Assembly (NCBI GenBank): GCA_011620375.1
Contig: WOZH01000070.1
Span: forward strand, 1 to 36,683
Source of the DNA: Acholeplasmataceae bacterium
Lineage (GTDB): Bacteria > Bacillota_I > Bacilli_A > Acholeplasmatales > Acholeplasmataceae
Direction: 5' to 3'
Length of the DNA stretch: 36,683 bases
The notes beneath the pieces are model-generated. The model made no database searches. It was given only the letters and a program-made list of their open reading frames with translations, and was not told where the DNA came from. Of the stretch, positions 1 through 7,299 are shown piece after piece. How positions within the stretch are numbered: position 1 is the first letter of the stretch; the number at the start of each line of letters is the position of its first letter. The translations under genes and the position numbers were made by a program.

Positions 1-756
1 TATCATATCATTTAAAATTAATTCCAATTCTTTTTCATGAATATTTAAATCATTGATAATAAATACCAATCCATAGCCCGTGTTAAAGTAAAAAAGATCA
101 TGAAATGATTCGCATTTTCTTTTTAATAAATTAATCATGAAAATTCTTAACTTTTCAATCATTAAGAAATCTTCTTTCGTATCAAATTCAATCAAACCGG
201 TGATAAACTCACCATAGCTTAAATCGATACCAAACACTTTAAATTTATCTAAGGTTTCTTTGGTTATATCTCTGTCTGATAATAATAAATTAAATTGGTT
301 TTCAACTAAAGCGGGCAAATATTGATGATAGATATGATCCAAACGTTCCTGATTATAAATCATTTGATACTCTTCCAATAATGCATCTTCCATGCGCTTT
401 AGACATTGCATGATTTCATCATCGGTTACGGGTTTTGATAAATAACTAATAACATTGAGTTTAATGGCTTCTTTAGCATATTCAAACTCATTGTAACCAG
501 ATATGAAGGCAATCTTAATTTTGGGATATGATTTCCTAATCTCCTTTGCTAAATCTATACCACCAATAAATGGCATTTTGATGTCCGTTAAAACCACATC
601 AACGGTGTATTTTTCAAGAAAATCAAGTGCATCAACACCGTTTTCAGCTTCTCCTGCAACAATGAATTTGTCTTGTCGATTGATTTTTTCTACAATTCGT
701 TCTCTAATCTTTTTTTCATCATCTACGACTAAAATTGTATATTTCCTATTATCCAT
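1..756 (-). CDS. YesN-type response regulator, N-terminal part (3' end beyond window)
   Basis: The open frame starts at an ATG (754-756) behind the ribosome site AGGAGA and reaches position 1 without a stop, giving 252 residues. The first ~120 residues are a CheY-like receiver domain: acidic pair D12/D13, phospho-acceptor D58 in a TDIKMP context, S86 and K108 in YLSKPV. The part after residue 130 is the helical middle region typical of YesN/AraC-type regulators that pair with YesM-type sensor kinases; the DNA-binding domain would lie outside the window. Family knowledge: these regulators usually control carbohydrate ABC-transport genes, which fits the neighbourhood, but no direct link to the transporter operon at 19-34 kb is shown. 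The receiver call is secure; the exact subfamily is inferred. Confidence 0.85.
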   Translation of the reverse strand, partial: MDNRKYTILVVDDEKKIRERIVEKINRQDKFIVAGEAENGVDALDFLEKYTVDVVLTDIKMPFIGGIDLAKEIRKSYPKIKIAFISGYNEFEYAKEAIKLNVISYLSKPVTDDEIMQCLKRMEDALLEEYQMIYNQERLDHIYHQYLPALVENQFNLLLSDRDITKETLDKFKVFGIDLSYGEFITGLIEFDTKEDFLMIEKLRIFMINLLKRKCESFHDLFYFNTGYGLVFIINDLNIHEKELELILNDMI

Positions 757-775
757 AAAATCTCCTGCCTATTAA

Positions 776-802
776 AGAAAGCGTTTACTCGATATTATTT
801 TA
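776..802 (-). promoter_or_regulatory. Promoter with cre-like operator for the response regulator
   Basis: Reading the minus strand, a -10 hexamer TAAAAT (797-802) is preceded by TG one base upstream (extended -10). Just downstream of the expected start point, 776-789 reads AGAAAGCGTTTACT on the plus strand. This matches the core of a catabolite-response element (consensus around TGAAAGCGTTTACA) in 12 central positions, differing only at the outermost base on each side. Such a position would allow repression by a CcpA-like protein. No good -35 is visible. Confidence 0.45.
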
Positions 803-1206
803 GCATATGACATGCTTTTTATTGGTAGTTTTGTCAGAAATCTAAAATTTAGTGTGTAAATCTATAATAAACACTTTTATATTTTAAAATATGTATGAAC
901 TGTTACTTGAATTAGATCTACAAAAAGTTACGAATACACTAAAATCATGAAATCACTTACTTTTTAATCGTTTAGTAATATCTCTACTTTTTATTATACA
1001 CGAGAAAATTAGCCCATTAACACATAAGTGATCTCTAGCAACTTAGATTTTGAAAAAGTACTTCGCATTTGATGGGTACTTTTTCGTGAATTTTTTCAAA
1101 GTTATCAACCTCACCATATAAAATCCCACACACTTCTTAAACGAAGAGCAGCAACCTAATCAAAGGTTTTGATGAAACGATTTATCTTAATAAATACATC
1201 ATGTTA

Positions 1207-1269
1207 AACTAAAAGAAAACCCCAATATGCTTTCTAAGTGTATTAGAAAAACATCATAATCGGGGTTTA
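1207..1269 (-). terminator. Terminator hairpin downstream of aldo/keto reductase
   Basis: On the minus strand a long imperfect hairpin has outer arms AAACCCC (1262-1268 complement) and GGGGTTT (1217-1223 complement), and an inner perfect 7-bp hairpin (1231-1237 with 1243-1249, 5-base loop). It is followed by TCTTTTAG. It lies ~40 bases past the reductase stop. Confidence 0.6.
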
Positions 1270-1307
1270 TAAAACCATCTAAGTGTCACGAGTAAACATG
1301 ATTCCTT

Positions 1308-2153
1308 TTAATCAATATATGCGCCCCAAGGGCTGTTGTCGGGATCTGTGTAAACGCGATTACCTCGATTGAGCGCATTAATTTGTGTCATTTCATCAGC
1401 GCTCAACTTGATATCTTGAGCTTCATAATTTTCTTTGATGCGCTGGGGTGTTATAGATTTTGGAATCATGATAATTCCTCTTTGTAATCCCCAAGCGATA
1501 ACAATTTGTGCGATTGATTTATCATGGGCTTTTGCAATTGGTGCCAGCACGTCCGCGTAGCGATCCATGAAAACACCACCTTTCATCAAGGGTCCATATG
1601 ATTCAATCGCAATTTGCATCTTGTCCAAATATTTTTTAAGGGGTTCCTGTGATAAGCCTGGATGAAGTTCAACTTGATTAACCATCGGAACGACATGTGC
1701 ATGTTTTAACAAATCATCAATCATATGTATTTGAAAGTTTGAGATGCCAATGGCTCGACATTTACCCTCATGATACAGTTTTTCAAAATATGCCCATGTT
1801 GCGGCATTAATCTCTTCATCATGATTAGGCCAATGAATTAAATAAAGATCAACATAATCAGTTTGAAGTTTGTCTAACGATTCAAGAAATGCTTTTTCCA
1901 TATGCACTAAGTTCATATGTCTAGCTTGCTTCGTTGTAATCCATAAGTCTTTACGCTGGATACCAGAATCCTTAATTGCTTGTCCAATCGATGCTTCATT
2001 TTTATACATTTGAGCAGTATCGATATGGCGATAGCCAATTTCTAAAGCATATTTAACGGTTTCATATGCAATCTCTCCCGATTCGACCAAAAAAGTCCCC
2101 AGTCCAAATTGAGGCATCTTTACACCGTTGTTTAAAGTCATATATTTCATCAT
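1308..2153 (-). CDS. Aldo/keto reductase
   Basis: The 281-residue product is a soluble (alpha/beta)8 NADPH-dependent aldo/keto reductase, close to the AKR5 (2,5-diketo-gluconate reductase-like) group in length. The catalytic tetrad is visible: D45 (IDTAQ), Y50, K75 and H107 (LIHWP). GISNF (136-140) and the cofactor-binding IPKSITPQRIKEN (230-242) are also present. The start has two adjacent ATGs (2151-2153 and 2148-2150) behind AAGGGAGG, and either may be used. It lies 69 bp below the peptidase gene with its own weak promoter-like sequence and ends before a hairpin terminator. The physiological substrate cannot be read from the sequence; small aldehydes or sugars are typical. Confidence 0.9.
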   Translation of the reverse strand: MMKYMTLNNGVKMPQFGLGTFLVESGEIAYETVKYALEIGYRHIDTAQMYKNEASIGQAIKDSGIQRKDLWITTKQARHMNLVHMEKAFLESLDKLQTDYVDLYLIHWPNHDEEINAATWAYFEKLYHEGKCRAIGISNFQIHMIDDLLKHAHVVPMVNQVELHPGLSQEPLKKYLDKMQIAIESYGPLMKGGVFMDRYADVLAPIAKAHDKSIAQIVIAWGLQRGIIMIPKSITPQRIKENYEAQDIKLSADEMTQINALNRGNRVYTDPDNSPWGAYID

Positions 2154-2187
2154 ACCATCCTCCCTTGTTCATCTAACTTTAGTGATA

Positions 2188-2217
2188 TATCTAGCTTTAA
2201 TAATAGAAATAGGACAA
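2188..2217 (-). promoter_or_regulatory. Possible promoter of aldo/keto reductase
   Basis: On the minus strand TTGTCC (2212-2217) and TAGATA (2188-2193) are separated by 18 bases in the 69-bp gap upstream of the reductase. The match to the sigma-A consensus is moderate. Confidence 0.35.
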
Positions 2218-2222
2218 TGCTT

Positions 2223-3278
2223 TTAATCATTATTAATCAGGTTTTTTATTTTGTCGGGATTCAAATCCCTGAGTACTGTAAATAGCATTTTTCTAGCTTC
2301 TTCCAAATCCGATAAATCCATCATCGCTGCTGTTGAATGAATATATCTTGCAGGTAACCCGATGGTTGTCGATAAAATGCCTTCATGCATAGAGAAAGCC
2401 TTCGCAGCATCTGTACCGCCTTTTGACATATAATCTTGGGCTTTGATACCATTGGCTTTCGCAAGTGCTCTAAAGTAAGTTAATAGCGCCGGTGGCATTA
2501 TATTTCTGGGATCATAAACACGGAGCAAACAACCACCCCCTAATGTCGCCAAAGCATCTTTATCGTCCATATCGTTAACAGGACTTGCATCTAGTGCAAT
2601 AAATACATCGGGTTTAATCAGATTAACTGCGGTTTCTACGCCACGCAATCCGATTTCTTCCTGAACGGTTGCCCCAATCGCGACATGAAATGGCAATTCG
2701 GTATCATGAAAGGCCATGATTGCATCTAAAGCTAGTCCACATCCATATCGATTATCGATGGCTTTAGAAATCACTCTTGATTGATTAAACGTATAGCAAA
2801 AGGGATTATCAAATAAAACCATATCGCCAATCTGAACGCCGGCATTAGCAACTTCGGCTTTTGATGTCGCTCCAATATCTACACATAAATCTTCGATCGT
2901 GATTTTTTGTTCTTTTTTAAGATGCGGTGGTATAGCACCAATCACACCTTTAATAACCCCTTTTTGTGTATAAACATTCATGACTTGTGAAATGAACACT
3001 TCGCCATTTAAACCACCTGTGTTGATGACTTTCAGTAAGCCATTTGTTGTGATATTTGATACAATCAAACCGACTTCATCCTGATGGCCTGCAACCATAA
3101 CGGTTGGGGCATGTTCGTCTTTTGCTTTCTTAAAAGCAAAAATGGATCCTAAATTATCACTAATGATCTGATAATTGGGAAAATCCTTCATCACATTTTT
3201 CATATAATCTCTAATCGCTTTTTCATGACCAGATGTCCCGGCCAATGACATTAAGTCTCTATAGTGTTTGGGTAACAT
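2223..3278 (-). CDS. M42 family glutamyl/leucyl aminopeptidase
   Basis: A 351-residue cytoplasmic metallo-aminopeptidase of the M42 (PepA/FrvX/YsdC-like) family, which trims N-terminal residues from peptides. Candidate metal and catalytic residues of the family are all present: H65 and D67 (GHQDEVG), D175 (KAIDNRYGCG), E207/E208 (TVQEEIGLRG), D230 (ALDASP) and H314 (ARYIHST). The open frame extends further upstream, but the ATG at 3276-3278 (MLPKHY) was chosen because it follows AAGGAAGG at good spacing and matches the usual family length. It overlaps the end of trmB by 20 bases, so the two are probably translationally coupled. The exact side-chain preference cannot be told. Confidence 0.92.
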   Translation of the reverse strand: MLPKHYRDLMSLAGTSGHEKAIRDYMKNVMKDFPNYQIISDNLGSIFAFKKAKDEHAPTVMVAGHQDEVGLIVSNITTNGLLKVINTGGLNGEVFISQVMNVYTQKGVIKGVIGAIPPHLKKEQKITIEDLCVDIGATSKAEVANAGVQIGDMVLFDNPFCYTFNQSRVISKAIDNRYGCGLALDAIMAFHDTELPFHVAIGATVQEEIGLRGVETAVNLIKPDVFIALDASPVNDMDDKDALATLGGGCLLRVYDPRNIMPPALLTYFRALAKANGIKAQDYMSKGGTDAAKAFSMHEGILSTTIGLPARYIHSTAAMMDLSDLEEARKMLFTVLRDLNPDKIKNLINND

Positions 3279-3873
3279 GTTTTTTCCTTCCTTGTATTTG
3301 ATAAATCGGACCTGACAAACGTTTTTTAACTTCATATTCAGTCATATAATTTGAAACAGCGAGGTCTTTATCAATATGCATAATATCAAAGGTGGATGAC
3401 AAATTCTCAAGGGAATCAATAAAAAATTCAAAATGGTCTGTTCGAAATTGTAATATGCCATTGTCATCTAGTAAATGTTGATAAATTGGCAAGAATGAAG
3501 GGGCTGTTAAACGTCTTTTGTGATGCCTTTTCTTCGGCCATGGATCAGAAAAATTCAAATAGATGGCATCTACTTTGTGCCGACCTAGATACGTATTTAA
3601 ATTGATTGCGTCCCCTAAAATAATTGTCAAATTATTTAATTTAAGTGCTTCTTTTTTTTCAACAATGCGATAACAAACGTATTTGTTTCTTTCAATCGCT
3701 ATATAATGTTTATCCTTGTTATCTGCCGCAAGGCGTGTAATAAATTCACCTTTGCCGCTGCCAATTTCAATTTCTAATGGTTGATCTGGAAAATCGCGTT
3801 CACATAGATCGATGATGACACCATGCGTTGCCAATAATGATTCATCGACGTATTTAATCCGTTTTTGTCTCAT
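3259..3873 (-). CDS. trmB: tRNA (guanine-N7-)-methyltransferase
   Basis: A 204-residue Rossmann-fold methyltransferase that uses S-adenosylmethionine to make m7G46 in tRNA variable loops. The SAM-binding motif lies in IGSGKGEF (37-44), the family signature FSDPWPKKRHHKRRL at 108-122, RTDHFEF at 144-150, and a TEYE motif near the C-terminus. Length is normal. The start ATG (3871-3873) gives the usual family N-terminus, yet no Shine-Dalgarno sequence precedes it. A TATAAT at 3883-3888 sits only ~10 bases upstream, so the mRNA may be nearly leaderless. It lies just after the HPr terminator and overlaps the downstream aminopeptidase. Confidence 0.95.
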   Translation of the reverse strand: MRQKRIKYVDESLLATHGVIIDLCERDFPDQPLEIEIGSGKGEFITRLAADNKDKHYIAIERNKYVCYRIVEKKEALKLNNLTIILGDAINLNTYLGRHKVDAIYLNFSDPWPKKRHHKRRLTAPSFLPIYQHLLDDNGILQFRTDHFEFFIDSLENLSSTFDIMHIDKDLAVSNYMTEYEVKKRLSGPIYQIQGRKKHVTQTL

Positions 3874-3882
3874 AATTTTCTT

Positions 3883-3911
3883 ATTATAGATAAAAAGCGG
3901 TATTGACCACT
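3883..3911 (-). promoter_or_regulatory. Possible trmB promoter overlapping the HPr terminator
   Basis: A perfect -10 TATAAT (3883-3888, minus strand) lies 9 bases before the trmB ATG. The -35 position (about 3906-3911, AGTGGT) is poor and falls inside the terminator stem. If used, transcription would begin within a few bases of the start codon. Confidence 0.35.
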
Positions 3912-3914
3912 TTT
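3892..3914 (-). terminator. Rho-independent terminator after HPr
   Basis: The minus strand reads AAAAGTGG, a 6-base loop, then CCGCTTTTT. This is an 8-bp stem with one G-U pair and a short U-run, directly after the HPr stop codon. Confidence 0.65.
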
Positions 3915-3915
3915 A

Positions 3916-4185
3916 TTATCCTAATCTACCTAAGCCTTCAGTAATGATGAAATTAGACAGTGCACTAAGTGCTTCTTCTGCATCTAAACCATCAGCTGTA
4001 ACGCGAACTTCTTCACCTTTGTAGATACCGAGTGACATCAGCCCCATAATGGACTTCAAATTCACAGTTTTGCCCATCGCATCCAGTTTGATATCAGATT
4101 GAAAACTCATGGCAAGATTCACCAGTCTTGTTGCTGGTCTAGCATGGATACCGTATTCCGATGTAATAAAGAATGATTGTTCCAT
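3916..4185 (-). CDS. ptsH: Phosphocarrier protein HPr
   Basis: The 89-residue product is HPr, the histidine phosphocarrier of the sugar phosphotransferase system. The active-site His is H14 in GIHARPAT. The regulatory Ser is S45 in NLKSIMGLMSLGI, the site phosphorylated by HPr kinase in low-GC Gram-positives for CcpA-dependent catabolite control. The ATG (4183-4185) overlaps the stop of the upstream EIIB-like gene by one base (TAATG), with ribosome site AGAGGAAC, so the two are translationally coupled. A terminator follows. ptsI (Enzyme I) is not adjacent, unlike many Firmicutes where ptsH-ptsI are paired. Confidence 0.95.
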   Translation of the reverse strand: MEQSFFITSEYGIHARPATRLVNLAMSFQSDIKLDAMGKTVNLKSIMGLMSLGIYKGEEVRVTADGLDAEEALSALSNFIITEGLGRLG

Positions 4186-4544
4186 TATTGTTCCTCTTTT
4201 CTCTTTTTAATCAATTGGAAAAGCGTATGTTCACGATTTTCGTTTAACAGCAACGTTATTTTCTTTCCGGTCATAAAAGCAGATATTTGTAGTGCTTTTA
4301 GTTGATTGACATCCACTTTTTCTGGTGCTAATAATTCGATTTGTGTTCGTCTTTGAACATGATGAATCGAAATGATGTTTGAAACATCACCGATTGCTTT
4401 AATCACTGATGCTAAATATTCATCATCCGCAGGTTTTTGTTTTTTATTTTTTTCATATAATACATAAAAAACTGCAATTCCGGCTACAACAAGTACCAAA
4501 GCGATATAGGGTAGCAGCTCTATGAATGTGATTAGCAATGCCAT
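4185..4544 (-). CDS. Membrane-anchored EIIB-like protein lacking the active-site cysteine
   Basis: A 119-residue protein with one N-terminal membrane segment (about residues 9-30), a lysine-rich linker (31-40) and a C-terminal domain (about 44-115). By eye this domain aligns with the glucose-family PTS EIIB fold: KAIGDVSNIISI matches the region before the phospho-cysteine, QRRTQIEL matches the TRLRVSV strand, and APEKVDVNQLKAL matches the SKVDQAGLKKLG segment. The position of the EIIB cysteine is occupied by V63 (HHVQRR), and no cysteine exists in the protein, so phosphotransfer is not possible in the normal way. It is encoded directly before HPr with a one-base overlap and shares its promoter. 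A regulatory or scaffolding role towards HPr is an inference only. Confidence 0.65.
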   Translation of the reverse strand: MALLITFIELLPYIALVLVVAGIAVFYVLYEKNKKQKPADDEYLASVIKAIGDVSNIISIHHVQRRTQIELLAPEKVDVNQLKALQISAFMTGKKITLLLNENREHTLFQLIKKRKEEQ

Positions 4545-4567
4545 CTACAAAAACCTCCGCTACTTAG

Positions 4568-4596
4568 ATTATAGCGATTTTAAACAAATTTTTCAA
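4568..4596 (-). promoter_or_regulatory. Sigma-A promoter of the EIIB-like/HPr unit
   Basis: On the minus strand TTGAAA (4591-4596), a 17-base spacer and a perfect TATAAT (4568-4573) stand 23 bases before the start codon of the EIIB-like gene. The ribosome site GGAGGT follows. With the terminator at 3892-3914 this defines a two-gene transcript. Confidence 0.75.
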
Positions 4597-4607
4597 TCAA
4601 TAAATGA

Positions 4608-5627
4608 CTATTTTATAAACATCGAATCTCCAAAGGAGAAAAATCGATAAGATTCTTGAACAGCAGTTTGATAGGCTTCTTGCACAAAAGTAAGACCTGC
4701 AAAAGCTGAAACCAGCATCAATAAGGTTGATTTGGGTAAGTGAAAATTCGTGATTAAAGCGTCAACAGCCTTAAATTGATACCCTGGATAAATAAATATA
4801 TTTGTCTCATAAGAACCCGCATGAAATCCATGATCATAGTTTGCTTCCAGTGTTCGCATAGATGTTGTTCCCACCGCAATGATGCGTTTGTGATTGTTTT
4901 TCGCATGATTGAGTGCTATTGCTGCTTGGTTACTCATGGTATAAGCCTCTGTATGCATGTGATGTGCTTCAATCATATCGACTTGAACTGGTCTAAATGT
5001 CCCTAAACCGATGCTCAATGTAATGGCAATCACCTGCGTACCTTTAGCCTTAATTTTTTCCAGTAATTCAGGTGTAAAATGCAAACCAGCAGTCGGTGCT
5101 GCAGCACTTCCAGGATGAGTTGCATAAACCGTTTGATAACGATCTTGATCCATTAATTGCTCTGTGATATATGGGGGTAGTGGCATGGTACCAAGTTCAT
5201 CAAGCACTTCCATGAAAATACCATCATATGTCATCTTAAAATGTCTAATCCCCTCATCACCAAGTGCCGTGCAAATTGCTGTTAAACGGTTCCCAAATTT
5301 AACTTTCGTGCCAATCTTAACGCGTTTTGCAGGTTTTACAATGGTTTCCCAGCAGTCGTGCCCTAATGGTTTTAACAACAAAATCTCAATAACTGCTTTT
5401 GTTTCATCTTTTTCCCCTAATAAACGCGCAGGAATGACTTTTGTATCATTGATGACCAACACATCATCAGCATTTAATTCATCAATAATGTCATGAAAAT
5501 GATGGTGTGAGATTGTCATTTCTTTTCGATTGAGGATCATTAATCTTGATTGATCTCTTTTTTGAGCTGGATGTTGTGCAATCAAATTTTTGGGCAAATG
5601 AAAATCAAAATCACTTAGGTGCATCAT
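4608..5627 (-). CDS. queA: S-adenosylmethionine:tRNA ribosyltransferase-isomerase
   Basis: QueA transfers and isomerises the ribosyl group of SAM to preQ1 in tRNA, forming epoxyqueuosine. The 339-residue product has the family signatures [15 protein letters not shown] (58-72) and [15 protein letters not shown] (171-185). The open frame continues upstream, but the ATG at 5625-5627 (MMHLSDFDF) was chosen: AAAGGA precedes it by 7 bases and it gives the usual length; the next ATG (5622-5624) is equally possible. It overlaps the 3' end of ruvB by 17 bases, continuing a ruvA-ruvB-queA operon order that is common in Firmicutes. Downstream only the EIIB-like promoter intervenes. Confidence 0.95.
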   Translation of the reverse strand: MMHLSDFDFHLPKNLIAQHPAQKRDQSRLMILNRKEMTISHHHFHDIIDELNADDVLVINDTKVIPARLLGEKDETKAVIEILLLKPLGHDCWETIVKPAKRVKIGTKVKFGNRLTAICTALGDEGIRHFKMTYDGIFMEVLDELGTMPLPPYITEQLMDQDRYQTVYATHPGSAAAPTAGLHFTPELLEKIKAKGTQVIAITLSIGLGTFRPVQVDMIEAHHMHTEAYTMSNQAAIALNHAKNNHKRIIAVGTTSMRTLEANYDHGFHAGSYETNIFIYPGYQFKAVDALITNFHLPKSTLLMLVSAFAGLTFVQEAYQTAVQESYRFFSFGDSMFIK

Positions 5628-6630
5628 CAAATAATCCTTTATAGTATGTCGCACCGAGCGCATCATATGCCTTTTGTGTGGCAACTCTACCTCTTGGTGT
5701 CCGTCTGATATAACCTTCCATCATCAAATAAGGTTCATATACGTCTTCAACAGTAGTTATTTCTTCAGCGATGGATGTCGCGATGGTTTCAATGCCAACA
5801 GGACCCCCATTGAATGTTTTAACAATCGCATTTAAGTATCTATAATCAGTGTGATCAAGACCATTCCCATCAATACCTAGTTTTGATAGCGCATGATCAG
5901 TAATTTCCTTTGTAACAATGCCATCACCAATGATTTCAGCAAAATCTCTCACCCTTCTAAACAATCTATTAACAATTCTGGGTGTTCCCCTGCTCCTAAG
6001 TGCTAAACTGATGATTGCTTCTTTATCAATTTTGCAATCATAGACACCTGCAGTCCTTTTGACAATTTTTTCTAAATCTTCGGGTCCATAATAATTCAAG
6101 CGGAAAACGACACCGAAACGATCCCTTAATGGTGCCGATAAGTCACCAAATCGTGTGGTTGCACCGATCAGCGTGAATGGTGGTAAATCGATTCTTATGC
6201 TTCTAGATTCCTGATCCTTACCAATGATGATATCTAATACATAATCTTCCATTGCAGCATAGAGCACTTCTTCAACAACACGGGGAAGACGGTGAATTTC
6301 ATCTATGAATAAGACATCACCTGGATTGAGTGAACTTAAAACAGCCGCCAAATCTCCGCTGCGTTCAATTGCTGGACCTGAGGTTACACGAATATTGACG
6401 TGAAGTTCATTTGCTACAATTTGTGCCAATGTTGTTTTTCCTAGACCTGGAGGTCCATAAAGCAACATGTGATCAAGCGCTTCTTTTCTTTTTAAAGCAG
6501 CCTTGATATAAATATCTAAAACTTCTTTTATTTCATTTTGTCCAACATATTGTGACAGCATCCGCGGACGCAGTGATTGATCTTCATCTTCTTTGAGTGA
6601 CATTGCTGTAATAATCCGTTCTTTATCCAT
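5611..6630 (-). CDS. ruvB: Holliday junction branch-migration ATPase RuvB
   Basis: The 339-residue AAA+ motor of the RuvAB complex drives branch migration of Holliday junctions during recombinational repair. Walker A is GPPGLGKTT (59-67), Walker B ends in DEIHR (110-114), sensor 1 is GATTR (156-160) and the arginine-finger region is APLRDRFG (166-173). The C-terminal winged-helix part contains [10 protein letters not shown]. The gene ends in TGA at the family's normal length, which shows that TGA is a stop in this organism. It lies 8 bases after ruvA with ribosome site AGGGGG and overlaps queA. Confidence 0.97.
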   Translation of the reverse strand: MDKERIITAMSLKEDEDQSLRPRMLSQYVGQNEIKEVLDIYIKAALKRKEALDHMLLYGPPGLGKTTLAQIVANELHVNIRVTSGPAIERSGDLAAVLSSLNPGDVLFIDEIHRLPRVVEEVLYAAMEDYVLDIIIGKDQESRSIRIDLPPFTLIGATTRFGDLSAPLRDRFGVVFRLNYYGPEDLEKIVKRTAGVYDCKIDKEAIISLALRSRGTPRIVNRLFRRVRDFAEIIGDGIVTKEITDHALSKLGIDGNGLDHTDYRYLNAIVKTFNGGPVGIETIATSIAEEITTVEDVYEPYLMMEGYIRRTPRGRVATQKAYDALGATYYKGLFDDAPK

Positions 6631-6638
6631 GAAACCCC

Positions 6639-7193
6639 CTACTTAATCAATAATTGCAAAGCTTGTTTAATCATGTCTTCAACCGATTGATCAGAATTGA
6701 TTTTTTTTAATGTTTTCCTGATTTCAGTCTTTGAATAACCGAGCGCTAATAAAGCTTGTGTGACATCATCTTCCTGCGCGGGAATCAAACCATCTTCTTC
6801 ATTCACTAGCTTACCCTTTAGATCGAGAATGATTTGTTGCGCGCTTTTTGTGCCAATGCCAGGAAATTTAGTTAGAAATTTGATGTTTCCCGTCTCAATA
6901 GCATACATTGTCTCGTCAACATTGGGACTTGCTAAAATAGACAGTGCACTTTTAGGACCAATGCCAGAGACACCAATCAATTTTAGAAATAATGCTTTAC
7001 TATCATAAGTATCAAACCCATAGAGCGCATCGACATCTTCTCTAATATAATGATGAACAAAGCATGTGATTTCATCACCGATGTGATATTGGTATGGATA
7101 TGGGGAAAGAATCAGATATCCAATCCCATTATTTTCTATGACGATATGACTTGGTTTTACACTTGAAACGGTTCCTTTAATGGTTGCATACAT
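6639..7193 (-). CDS. ruvA: Holliday junction DNA-binding protein RuvA
   Basis: The 184-residue product binds four-way junctions as a tetramer and recruits RuvB. Domain I begins with [12 protein letters not shown]. The two helix-hairpin-helix motifs are [14 protein letters not shown] (74-87) and [14 protein letters not shown] (110-123), and the C-terminal RuvB-binding domain (about 142-184, [14 protein letters not shown]) is intact. A longer reading frame exists, but the ATG at 7191-7193 matches the family N-terminus and has CAGGTGA 5 bases upstream. It is the first gene of ruvA-ruvB-queA, divergent from the coiled-coil gene. Confidence 0.95.
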   Translation of the reverse strand: MYATIKGTVSSVKPSHIVIENNGIGYLILSPYPYQYHIGDEITCFVHHYIREDVDALYGFDTYDSKALFLKLIGVSGIGPKSALSILASPNVDETMYAIETGNIKFLTKFPGIGTKSAQQIILDLKGKLVNEEDGLIPAQEDDVTQALLALGYSKTEIRKTLKKINSDQSVEDMIKQALQLLIK

Positions 7194-7224
7194 GTGATCA
7201 CCTGAGAAATTAATTGTTAAATCC

Positions 7225-7278
7225 ATTATATCATTTTTATGAGGTTTTATCTATTGGTAAATACATCTATGATATAAT
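7225..7278. promoter_or_regulatory. Back-to-back divergent promoters, ruvA and coiled-coil gene
   Basis: A minus-strand TATAAT (7225-7230) faces ruvA and a plus-strand TATAAT (7273-7278) faces the coiled-coil gene. The expected -35 positions of both fall around 7248-7255 and are poor matches (TAGATA and TCTATT). The two promoters share the same short AT-rich region, so they could interfere with each other or be co-regulated. Confidence 0.5.
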
Positions 7279-7299
7279 AAGTCTAAGGGTGAATATATC

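Larger units (their letters stand above)
757..1307. other. Intergenic region of about 550 bp with no gene
   Basis: I find no credible coding region here. It holds the response-regulator promoter (776-802), an AT-rich stretch, an orphan hairpin at 1053-1084 (arms AAAAAGTAC and GTACTTTTT, 9 bp) and the terminator hairpin of the aldo/keto reductase at 1216-1269. Between about 840 and 1040 I see only short AT-rich sequence. Confidence 0.6.

Noticed and set aside
503-775. Plus-strand frame of 90 codons
   Set aside because: It is antisense to the response-regulator receiver domain, whose motifs are clear on the minus strand.
5164-5496. Plus-strand frame of 110 codons inside queA
   Set aside because: Serine-rich shadow of queA on the other strand, with no ribosome site.
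5611-5613. Mycoplasma genetic code (TGA as Trp)
   Set aside because: ruvB, nagB and two permease genes end naturally in TGA at family length and Trp is TGG, so the standard bacterial code applies.
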